Of a stretch of DNA of 7,535 nucleotides, positions 1 to 5,621 are shown piece by piece. The first letter of the stretch is position 1. Each line of letters starts with the position of its first letter. A program made the translations under genes and the position numbers. The DNA lies in NCBI GenBank assembly GCA_902772625.1, contig CACYBP010000190.1, positions 1-7,535 of the forward strand. Direction: 5' to 3'. Origin of the DNA: Oscillospiraceae bacterium (GTDB taxonomy: Bacteria; Bacillota; Clostridia; Oscillospirales; QAMX01). A model generated the notes under the pieces. The model made no database searches. It saw only the letters and a list, made by a program, of their open reading frames with translations, and had not been told where the DNA came from.

Positions 1-410
1 CGGGGCGAAAGATTCGCGCCGATCAGGACCAGACTTTTCATGAGCGCGGGGTCGTAAAGCGCCATGGACAGGGCGACGATCCCGCCGTCGGAAAACCCCA
101 CGATATGGGGACCGCGGATCTTCAGCCGCTTCAGGAGATACAGGGCGTCGTCGGCCATGCGGTCGTAATCCAGAATCACCTCGCCCAGATCCGAATGCCC
201 CTGCCCCCGGCTGTCGGGAGCCAGGACCCGGTATCCCGCCCGGACGAGGGCGGGCAGGATCCCGGAAAAGACCGTGTGATCCTCTCCGTTGCCGTGCAGA
301 AGCAGAACGGTCTCTTTCCCCGCGCCGTAGACCGTGTATTCCAGGATCCCGCCGCCGAGGGTCACCCGGCCCCGCTCGGCGGGGGAGGGAAGCTTCACCT
401 CAGGCTTCAA
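1..410 (-). CDS. alpha/beta hydrolase, 3' end cut by the window edge
   Basis: N-terminal 136 residues of an alpha/beta-hydrolase fold protein. Visible motifs are the oxyanion-hole HGNG (residues 39-42), DSRGQGHS (66-73) after strand 4, and the nucleophile elbow GFSDGG (105-110) with Ser107 as the predicted nucleophile. The catalytic acid and histidine would lie beyond the window. I chose the TTG at 410-408 because GGGGGA at 422-417 sits six bases upstream and the protein then begins MKPEVKLPSPAERG. A GTG at 398-396, just after the thpR stop, is the alternative. With the TTG start the gene overlaps the last 11 bases of thpR, which suggests translational coupling and co-transcription from the thpR promoter. 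The substrate cannot be told: the family covers esterases, lipases and C-C hydrolases. Family assignment is firm, start and function are not. Confidence 0.85.
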   Translation of the reverse strand, partial: MKPEVKLPSPAERGRVTLGGGILEYTVYGAGKETVLLLHGNGEDHTVFSGILPALVRAGYRVLAPDSRGQGHSDLGEVILDYDRMADDALYLLKRLKIRGPHIVGFSDGGIVALSMALYDPALMKSLVLIGANLSP

Positions 411-933
411 GATCGATCCCCCAAAGCTCGGTATAGGTAAGCTTTCCCTTCTTCGTTTCGGAGGACATCAGGCTGACGCGCTCCGCCGGGAAAAGGAGCG
501 GGGGAAAGGCGTCGAGAAGCTTTTCGGGTTCAAAGCCGCGCCGCGCCTGAAAATCGCGGCAGAGGGTCACGTGGGGCCGGTAGGCCCGCTCTTCGGGTGC
601 GATCCCGATGAGGGGAAGCCGCTTTTCGGCCGCGCGCGCCAGGGAAAGAAGCGCCTCGCCGCCGTCGGCCCTGAGAAAGATCAGATCGCCCCCGGGCCGC
701 CGGAAGCGGCCGCCGCCCGCGACCGAAAGCGAAAACCCGGCGCGCGGCAGCGAGTCCACAAGCCTTTCGGCCGGTTCGGGTTTATCGGTCTCCCCGAGGA
801 AGGCCAGAGTCAGATGATAGTTTTCCTCCCGGGTGAAGCGGCCCTTTTCGGCCCCCGCCCGAAGCCCGGCGGTCAGGGCGGCAAGGCTTTTTTTCACTTC
901 GTCGGGAAAGGAGACGGCAATAAAGAGTCTCAT
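400..933 (-). CDS. thpR: RNA 2',3'-cyclic phosphodiesterase (2'-5' RNA ligase family)
   Basis: A 177-residue cytosolic protein of the 2H phosphoesterase superfamily. Family members hydrolyse 2',3'-cyclic phosphate ends of RNA to 2'-phosphates, and some join tRNA half-molecules through a 2'-5' bond in vitro. The two signature H-x-T-x motifs are present: HLTL at residues 40-43, within NYHLTLAFLGE, and HVTL at 121-124, within YRPHVTLCRD. Their spacing, the MRLFIAV start and the C-terminal stretch ending in YTELW fit bacterial ThpR, and the length is normal. The frame stays open upstream, but ATG 933 is where family similarity begins. No good Shine-Dalgarno precedes it: GCCTCCGCACGCGATC lies directly upstream. 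The gene is first in a minus-strand operon with the alpha/beta hydrolase and is probably transcribed from the promoter at 1041-1013, which leaves a leader of about 70 bases containing a hairpin. Its physiological substrate is unknown. Confidence 0.92.
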   Translation of the reverse strand: MRLFIAVSFPDEVKKSLAALTAGLRAGAEKGRFTREENYHLTLAFLGETDKPEPAERLVDSLPRAGFSLSVAGGGRFRRPGGDLIFLRADGGEALLSLARAAEKRLPLIGIAPEERAYRPHVTLCRDFQARRGFEPEKLLDAFPPLLFPAERVSLMSSETKKGKLTYTELWGIDLEA

Positions 934-957
934 GATCGCGTGCGGAGGCCCGGCTTC

Positions 958-978
958 CCGCCGATAGTGTATCGGCGG
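958..978. repeat. perfect 9-bp inverted repeat in the thpR leader
   Basis: CCGCCGATA (958-966) and TATCGGCGG (970-978) pair perfectly around a 3-base spacer. On the plus strand the repeat is followed by two tandem copies of CGGCTTTTTC (976-985 and 986-995), so read rightwards it resembles a terminator, yet no plus-strand gene lies upstream. Read leftwards it falls in the thpR leader, 25 bases before the start codon, with no U-tract after it. It could be an operator, a leader hairpin that affects thpR translation, or a block to antisense transcription. The structure is seen; the role is inferred. Confidence 0.6.
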
Positions 979-1012
979 CTTTTTCCGGCTTTTTCCGCCC
1001 TCCTTCAGGGGT

Positions 1013-1041
1013 ATTGTATCACAGGGGAAGGGCGCGCGCAA
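1013..1041 (-). promoter_or_regulatory. sigma-A-type promoter for thpR and the hydrolase
   Basis: On the minus strand, -35 TTGCGC (1041-1036) and -10 TACAAT (1018-1013) are separated by 17 bases. The predicted start is near 1006, giving a leader of roughly 70 bases to thpR. The -10 matches consensus at five of six positions and the -35 at four of six. This is a sequence match only. Confidence 0.65.
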
Positions 1042-1067
1042 GCAAAAAGCGCCGGTTTCGTCCGAAA

Positions 1068-1085
1068 ATCCCCCTTTTCGGGGAT
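1068..1085. repeat. 6-bp inverted repeat between the divergent promoters
   Basis: ATCCCC (1068-1073) and GGGGAT (1080-1085) are separated by six bases and end six bases before the -35 box of the murT promoter. The position suits an operator, but short GC-rich inverted repeats are common by chance in this base composition, so this is a weak call. Confidence 0.3.
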
Positions 1086-1091
1086 ACCCCC

Positions 1092-1120
1092 TTGCGAAAT
1101 CCCGAGGGATGCGGTACAAT
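1092..1120 (+). promoter_or_regulatory. sigma-A-type promoter for the murT-gatD operon
   Basis: -35 TTGCGA (1092-1097) and -10 TACAAT (1115-1120) are separated by 17 bases. Transcription would start near 1127, about 53 bases before the murT start codon. The boxes are almost identical to those of the divergent thpR promoter. Confidence 0.7.
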
Positions 1121-1133
1121 AAGGGGCAGCGGT

Positions 1134-1165
1134 GCGGGAAACGAGGCTTTTTCCCGCCCGGGAAA
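1134..1165 (+). promoter_or_regulatory. two mutually exclusive hairpins in the murT leader
   Basis: TTTCCCGC (1150-1157) can pair with the upstream GCGGGAAA (1134-1141, 8 bp, 8-base loop). Its first six bases can instead pair with the downstream GGGAAA (1160-1165, 6 bp, 4-base loop). The second arrangement locks up the start of the purine-rich stretch GGGAAAGG, next to the ribosome binding site AGGTG (1170-1174). The pairings are directly visible; a switching role is inferred. Confidence 0.35.
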
Positions 1166-1179
1166 GGTCAGGTGACTCG

Positions 1180-2514
1180 ATGCGAAAACTTCTCGCCATC
1201 CTCCTTGCCAAGGCCGGACGGTTCGTCGGCAAACTCGTGGGCAAGGGCTCCAGCAAGCCGGGGTATTACGCCCTGAAGGCCGATCCGAAGATTCTTCAGA
1301 AGATCAAGCTTCCGCCATACGTCATCGCGGTGTCCGGCTCCAACGGCAAGACCTCCACCGTGGAGATGATCGCGAAGATCCTCACCGACGCGGGGCTCCG
1401 CGTCGCCTACAATAAAGAAGGCTCCAACCAGATCGAAGGCGTCGCCACCCTGATCCTCGGGGAATGCACCCTGTCGGGCAGGATGAAAAGCGACGTGCTT
1501 CTGATCGAATCGGACGAGCGTTTCGCCCGCTATACCTTCAGCCATTTCAAGCCCACCCATTTCGTGGTCACGAATCTTTACCGGGACCAGCTCACCCGCA
1601 ACGGCCACCCCGAATGGGTCTTCGACGCTCTTGCCGAGGGTGTGAAGCCCGCCGGAAAGCTGATCCTCAACGCGGACGATCCTCTGGTGTCGCTCTTCGC
1701 GGAGGGGAGAGAGAACACCGTGTGGTTCGGCTGCGGAAAGCTTGAAGGCCTTTCTCCGGAAAACGATTCGGTCTACGACGACGGACGCTTCTGCCCCCGC
1801 TGCGGGGAAAGGATGCGTTACGATTACCGCGTTTACAATCACGTGGGAGCTTACTTCTGCCCGGTCTGCGGATACAGGCGGCAAAAGCCCGCTTACGAGC
1901 TCCGGAAGATCGACCTTGCCGCGGGGAGCCTGACCGTCGCTTCCCGGGAGGGAAGCTTTGAGATCCCCATGGAAAACCCCAGCGTTTACTCAGCCTACAA
2001 CATCCTCGTGGCCTTCGCCGCGGCCAGCGAGGCCGGGGTGCCGGGGGAGAAGATCGCCCGCTCGCTTCGGGATTTCGCCTCCCGTATGGGAAGGATCGTT
2101 TCCTTCACCCTGGGCGATCACGAGGGAAAGCTCCTCACCTCCAAACACGAAAACTCGATCTCCTACGACCAGTCCATCGCCGTGGCCGCCTCCGATCCGG
2201 AGGACGTCTCGGTGCTGGTGATCGTGGACGCGGTCAGCCGGAAGTATTTCACCAGCGAGACCTCCTGGTTCTGGGACATTGATTTTGAAAAGCTCGCGTC
2301 TCCTCACGTCCGCCATATCGTTCTGGCGGGTACCCATTACGGGGAACTCATGGTGCGCTTCTCCTTCACCGGGATCCCGGAGGAAAGGATCGCGGCGGTC
2401 CGCTCCATCGAGGAGGCGGCGGAGCTTCTCAAAAGCTACGACACCAAAAAGATCTACACCATCACCTGTTTTTCGGACAAGGACAAGTTCCTGAATCTCG
2501 TGGAAAGGAAGTGA
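1180..2514 (+). CDS. murT: MurT-like Mur ligase (lipid II amidation subunit family), divergent
   Basis: A 444-residue Mur ligase family protein. MurT normally pairs with GatD to amidate the D-glutamate of lipid II, using ATP and ammonia, at the inner face of the membrane. Seen here: the ATP-binding GSNGKTST (residues 53-60); the middle domain with NLYRDQL and NADDP; the MurT-type zinc ribbon insert (Cys205, Cys208, Cys227, Cys230); and the C-terminal domain with SWFWDIDFE (362-370), matching the conserved SW-x-WD-x-DFE of MurT. The segments KHENSISYDQS and SRKYFTSET, just before that motif, differ from the canonical pattern as I remember it (KNP-GFN, ND--ADGRD). I chose ATG 1180, since AGGTG lies five bases upstream and MRKLLAILLAK fits family N-termini. 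The open frame back to 1132 would add 16 residues that do not. The gene leads an operon with the gatD-like gene, which starts four bases after its stop. The family is firm, the exact substrate less so. Confidence 0.85.
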   Translation: MRKLLAILLAKAGRFVGKLVGKGSSKPGYYALKADPKILQKIKLPPYVIAVSGSNGKTSTVEMIAKILTDAGLRVAYNKEGSNQIEGVATLILGECTLSGRMKSDVLLIESDERFARYTFSHFKPTHFVVTNLYRDQLTRNGHPEWVFDALAEGVKPAGKLILNADDPLVSLFAEGRENTVWFGCGKLEGLSPENDSVYDDGRFCPRCGERMRYDYRVYNHVGAYFCPVCGYRRQKPAYELRKIDLAAGSLTVASREGSFEIPMENPSVYSAYNILVAFAAASEAGVPGEKIARSLRDFASRMGRIVSFTLGDHEGKLLTSKHENSISYDQSIAVAASDPEDVSVLVIVDAVSRKYFTSETSWFWDIDFEKLASPHVRHIVLAGTHYGELMVRFSFTGIPEERIAAVRSIEEAAELLKSYDTKKIYTITCFSDKDKFLNLVERK

Positions 2515-2518
2515 GCGC

Positions 2519-3247
2519 ATGATCCGCCTTTATCATCTTTATCCCGATCTGATGGATCTTTACGGCGATTACGCCAATCTTCTGATGCTCTCCCGGGCGC
2601 TTACCCGGGCGGGATATGAAAACGAGATCGTGAAACGCTCCCTGATCGATCGATTCGATCTTTCCGACGCCGGATTCGTCTATATCGGCTCGGGCCGCGA
2701 AAGCCGCCAGAAGCGCGCCATGGCGCACCTTCTGCGCAATAAGGAGACCTTCCGTGACGCCGTGAGGCGCGGAGTGCCGGTGCTTCTCACCGGCAACGCC
2801 ATGGAGATGATCGGCAAAAGCGTCACCGACAAAGACGGCGTCCGTCACGAGGGGCTGGGCCTTGCCTCCTTTGAAAGCGTCGAGGGGACGAAAAGGCTGG
2901 TCTCGGACGAGATCGTCCGCTGGGGAGAAGAAAAGCTGGTGGGCTTCATCAACAAATCCAGCGAGATCCGGGGCGTTGAAAAGCCCCTCTTTCACGTGGA
3001 GTTCGGCCTCGGCAACGCCGGGGAGGAAAAGGAGGAGGGGTACGCCGAAGGAAACCTCTTCGCCACCCATCTCATCGGGCCGATCCTGGTGAAAAACCCC
3101 GCCTTCCTCCTGAAAATGACCTCGCTTGCCGCGAAGGCCGAAATCAAGGCCGACGCGATCCGCGACAAATACGCCGACGAGGCCTTCGCCATCACCCTTT
3201 CGGAGCTTTCCAGGCGCGCCGAAACCGAAACCAAAAGCAATATCTGA
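2519..3247 (+). CDS. gatD: GatD-like class I glutamine amidotransferase homologue lacking catalytic Cys and His
   Basis: A 242-residue homologue of GatD, the glutaminase subunit that supplies ammonia to MurT. Family features seen: HLYPDLMDLYGD (residues 6-17), YIGSGRESRQ (55-64, replacing the usual IGGG-x-REQ), EGLGL, VGFINK (usually VGFENH) and GPILVKNP (187-194). The catalytic cysteine, in ICGGYQ-LG of canonical GatD, aligns with Gly92 in LLTGNAMEMIG. The catalytic histidine of TYLHGP aligns with Ile186 in THLIGP. A glutaminase built on this dyad should therefore be inactive. The frame is intact, codon use matches the neighbours and an AGGAAG site lies upstream, so this is not a decaying gene. 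Possible roles are a structural partner for MurT that uses free ammonia, or a subunit of a different ligation reaction. The alignment is from memory of S. aureus GatD; family membership is secure, function is not. Confidence 0.82.
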   Translation: MIRLYHLYPDLMDLYGDYANLLMLSRALTRAGYENEIVKRSLIDRFDLSDAGFVYIGSGRESRQKRAMAHLLRNKETFRDAVRRGVPVLLTGNAMEMIGKSVTDKDGVRHEGLGLASFESVEGTKRLVSDEIVRWGEEKLVGFINKSSEIRGVEKPLFHVEFGLGNAGEEKEEGYAEGNLFATHLIGPILVKNPAFLLKMTSLAAKAEIKADAIRDKYADEAFAITLSELSRRAETETKSNI

Positions 3248-3273
3248 AAAAATCTGAGAGCCTTATTATAAAG

Positions 3274-3315
3274 AAGGACGCCGGTAAGCTCCGCCGGCGT
3301 CCTTTGCGTTTTTTT
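3274..3315. terminator. bidirectional intrinsic terminator between converging operons
   Basis: An 11-bp stem pairs AAGGACGCCGG (3274-3284) with CCGGCGTCCTT (3294-3304) around a 9-base loop. On the plus strand it is followed by TTTGCG and then seven Ts (3309-3315), ending the murT-gatD transcript 27 bases after the stop codon. On the minus strand the stem is followed by CTTTATAAT, so it can also end the operon arriving from the right. The stretch between this stem and the reductase stop at 3364 holds only small weak hairpins. Confidence 0.88.
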
Positions 3316-3363
3316 GACTTGTTGCCTGAACCGGGCAAGGACACGCCGCTCCTCCGGGGGGCG

Positions 3364-4557
3364 TCAGCGCGCCTTCGCCTTCCGGAACATGAATTTCCGC
3401 ACCACGGCGATCCCCACCCGGTAGGGAAGGGGACGAAGGGCCCTGTCGGCCTCCTTCAGAAGACTGCGGATGGGAAGCGACTGGGGGCAGTGGGCTTCGC
3501 ATTTGCCGCACCCGACGCACTGGGAGGCGAAAGCGGGCTCTTTGGTGAGACCCACGGTCTGGGCGTATTGGAACCTTCCCTGACTTTTGGACTCGATGTA
3601 CATGGCGTTGTAGCAGCGGAAGGCCCCCGGGATGTCCACGCCCTTCGGGCAGGGCATGCAGTACCGGCACCCGGTGCAGCCCACCTTTTCCTTCGCCCGG
3701 ATCGCGTGCGTGACCTTTTCCAGCACGGCGAAATCGCCTTCGGCAAGCTCTCCGGGGCGCGCGGCCGACGCCACGCGGCAGTTTTCCCGCACCGTTTCCA
3801 GCGAATTCATCCCCGAAAGCACCACCGTGACCTCCGGCTGGTCGTAAAGCCAGCGGAAGCCCCATTCGGCGGGGGACCAGTCCCGCCCGCTTTCCCGCAT
3901 GGCCTTCCTCGCCTCGTCGGGAAGCATGTTCACAAGCTTCCCTCCGCGCAGCGGCTCCATGATCACCACCGGGATCCCCTTCGCCGCGGCGGCCTTCAGA
4001 CCGTCCCGCCCCGCCTGGGAGGTCTCGTCCAGATAATTATACTGGATCTGGCAGATGTCCCAGTCGTAGCTTTCGAGAATCTTCAGGAAACCTTCGGTAT
4101 TCCCGTGATAGGAAAAGCCGACGTTCCGGATGGCGCCGCTTTCTTTTTTCTCCCGGATCCAGTCGAGCACGCCGATCTTCAGAAGCTTTTCCCACATGGC
4201 CACGTCGGTCAGATGGTGCATCAGATAATAATCCACGTGATCGGTCCGGAGCCGGGAAAGCTCCTCGCCGAAAGTCCGGTCGAGGGAAGCGCGGCTGTTC
4301 ACCAGATACTGGGGAAGCTTGGTGGCGATCCGGATCTGATCCCGGATGCCGTTTTTCTCAAAGATCTCGCCGATGGCCGCCTCGCTGCCGGGGTAGATAT
4401 AGGCGGTGTCAAAGTAATTCACTCCGGCGTGAAAGGCCTCCATGATCTCCCGCCCGGCTTCCTCCAGGTCGATGCCCCGCCCCTTCTGGGGAAAGCGCAT
4501 GCACCCGAAGCCGAGAAGAGAGAGCTCGTCTCCGTGTTTGTCCTTTCTGTACTGCAT
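3364..4557 (-). CDS. aldo/keto reductase with C-terminal two-cluster [4Fe-4S] ferredoxin domain
   Basis: A 397-residue soluble oxidoreductase. Residues 1 to about 280 form the aldo/keto reductase TIM barrel, with the predicted tetrad Asp50 and Tyr55 (DTAYIYPGSE), Lys80 (IATKLP) and His114 (DYYLMHHL). The C-terminal part carries two ferredoxin-type clusters: Cys294, 297, 300, 303 (CTGCRYCMPCP) and Cys347, 350, 353, 357 (CVGCGKCEAHCP). This fusion is common in anaerobes and suggests coupling of NAD(P)H-type chemistry to an iron-sulfur electron carrier; the substrate is not known. A strong site, AAAAGGAGG, lies eight bases before the ATG and can fold into a small hairpin. The gene is last in the operon, 44 bases after the dehydrogenase stop. 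No frame break or missing catalytic residue is seen. Confidence 0.92.
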   Translation of the reverse strand: MQYRKDKHGDELSLLGFGCMRFPQKGRGIDLEEAGREIMEAFHAGVNYFDTAYIYPGSEAAIGEIFEKNGIRDQIRIATKLPQYLVNSRASLDRTFGEELSRLRTDHVDYYLMHHLTDVAMWEKLLKIGVLDWIREKKESGAIRNVGFSYHGNTEGFLKILESYDWDICQIQYNYLDETSQAGRDGLKAAAAKGIPVVIMEPLRGGKLVNMLPDEARKAMRESGRDWSPAEWGFRWLYDQPEVTVVLSGMNSLETVRENCRVASAARPGELAEGDFAVLEKVTHAIRAKEKVGCTGCRYCMPCPKGVDIPGAFRCYNAMYIESKSQGRFQYAQTVGLTKEPAFASQCVGCGKCEAHCPQSLPIRSLLKEADRALRPLPYRVGIAVVRKFMFRKAKAR

Positions 4558-4565
4558 CGGCTTTT

Positions 4566-4579
4566 CCTCCTTTTGGAGG
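4566..4579 (-). promoter_or_regulatory. ribosome binding site of the reductase within a hairpin
   Basis: Read on the minus strand, CCTCC (4579-4575), AAAA and GGAGG (4570-4566) form a 5-bp stem with a 4-base loop. The 3' arm is the core of the Shine-Dalgarno sequence of the reductase, eight bases before its ATG. Folding would hide the site, so translation of the last gene could be damped unless ribosomes or a factor open the stem. Confidence 0.5.
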
Positions 4580-4601
4580 CGCGTTCAGGCCTTCGCCGGG
4601 C

Positions 4602-5612
4602 TTACGCCTTCGGCCAGACCTGGGTCTCCCGGTAGCCGGTGGCGGGATCCACCGGGGTCAGAAGGGGCTTCCCGTCCCGGAACCGGACGAGGTTTTCGAT
4701 CGCGATGGCCACGATGTTGTCGTAGGTCTCGCGCAGGTGATAAAAACCGCTGACGTGCGGGGTGATCAGAGCGTTTTCGCATTTCCAGAGGGGATGCTCC
4801 GGCGGCAGCGGCTCGGGATCGGTGACGTCCAGAGCGGCGCCCGCAAGATATCCTTCGGAAAGAACGCGGCAGAGCGCGAGAGAGTCCACCGCGCTTCCCC
4901 GCCCGACGTTGAGAAGGATCGCGCCTTTTTTCATCAGGCGGAGCCTCCGCTCGTCGAAAAGCCCTCTGGTCTCGGCGTTGCCGGGCACCGAAAGAGCCAC
5001 GACGTCGGCCGAGGGAAGAAGAGAATCCAGATCCTCCGCGAGGTGTACCTCGTCCACCCAGTCGGGGGCGGTGAGCGAGTGCTTCCGGATCCCCACGGTG
5101 CGCGCGCCGAGAAGCTTCGTGAGCTTCAAAAACCGGGAGCCGATGTCGCCCATGCCCACCGAAAGCACCGTCATGCCCTCGGGGGAGGTGACGCTTCCCC
5201 GGTCGAGCCAAAGGCCCTCCCGCATGTCGTCCCGATAAAGATGAAGCTTTTTGGAAAGGGTCAGCATGGCGGCCAGCATATGCTCGGAGATCGCCTTGCC
5301 GAAGGCGCCGGAGGTATTGGCAAGCTTTGCTCCCTCCGGGAGCACGCCGGGCAGCGAGTAGGGCTCGGTACCCGCCGAGAAGAGCTGCAGAAGCCCCAGC
5401 TTTTTCATGGAGGGAAGAAGATCGGGCGGGGGATTTCCCACCGCCGCGTCGGCGTCCAAGAGCTCCTTCGCGTATTTCTCCCGGTCGAATTCCTCCCGGT
5501 CGAGATAGGAAAGCGACCGGTCGAAGGCGTAAACGATCTCGCATCCCGGAAGCGCTTTTTCCAGCTTTTCCCGGGAAGGCGCGTCAAAGTGCATCAGAAC
5601 GGCGATCTTCAT
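4602..5612 (-). CDS. D-2-hydroxyacid dehydrogenase, NAD(P)-dependent
   Basis: A 336-residue member of the D-isomer-specific 2-hydroxyacid dehydrogenase family, which reversibly reduces 2-oxo acids to D-2-hydroxy acids and also includes phosphoglycerate dehydrogenases. Family features seen: SAGTEPYSLPG in the substrate domain; the Rossmann motif G153-x-G155-x2-G158 (GMGDIG); catalytic Arg238 (NVGRGS), Glu267 (DPEPLPPEHPLW) and His286 (ITPHVSG). Arg176 follows the second Rossmann strand (VGIRKH), where an arginine rather than an acidic residue often marks NADPH preference; this is an inference. The length is normal and there is no ACT or other C-terminal regulatory domain, so a biosynthetic serA role is less likely. 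The ATG lies nine bases after the synthetase stop, and its binding site GAGG overlaps that stop, a sign of translational coupling. The substrate is unknown. Confidence 0.9.
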   Translation of the reverse strand: MKIAVLMHFDAPSREKLEKALPGCEIVYAFDRSLSYLDREEFDREKYAKELLDADAAVGNPPPDLLPSMKKLGLLQLFSAGTEPYSLPGVLPEGAKLANTSGAFGKAISEHMLAAMLTLSKKLHLYRDDMREGLWLDRGSVTSPEGMTVLSVGMGDIGSRFLKLTKLLGARTVGIRKHSLTAPDWVDEVHLAEDLDSLLPSADVVALSVPGNAETRGLFDERRLRLMKKGAILLNVGRGSAVDSLALCRVLSEGYLAGAALDVTDPEPLPPEHPLWKCENALITPHVSGFYHLRETYDNIVAIAIENLVRFRDGKPLLTPVDPATGYRETQVWPKA

Positions 5613-5621
5613 GGGGCCGCC

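Noticed and set aside
334..1122. A 262-codon plus-strand frame opposite thpR
   Set aside because: The minus strand carries both H-x-T-x motifs of ThpR. The plus translation is low-complexity and Gly/Pro/Arg-rich, as expected for a shadow frame.
1132..1179. Upstream extension of murT by 16 residues
   Set aside because: The extra residues do not look like a MurT N-terminus, and the AGGTG ribosome binding site sits just before the ATG at 1180.
3304..4635. A 443-codon plus-strand frame opposite the aldo/keto reductase
   Set aside because: It is antisense to a gene with a clear catalytic tetrad and eight cluster cysteines, has no family features of its own, and starts in the terminator region.
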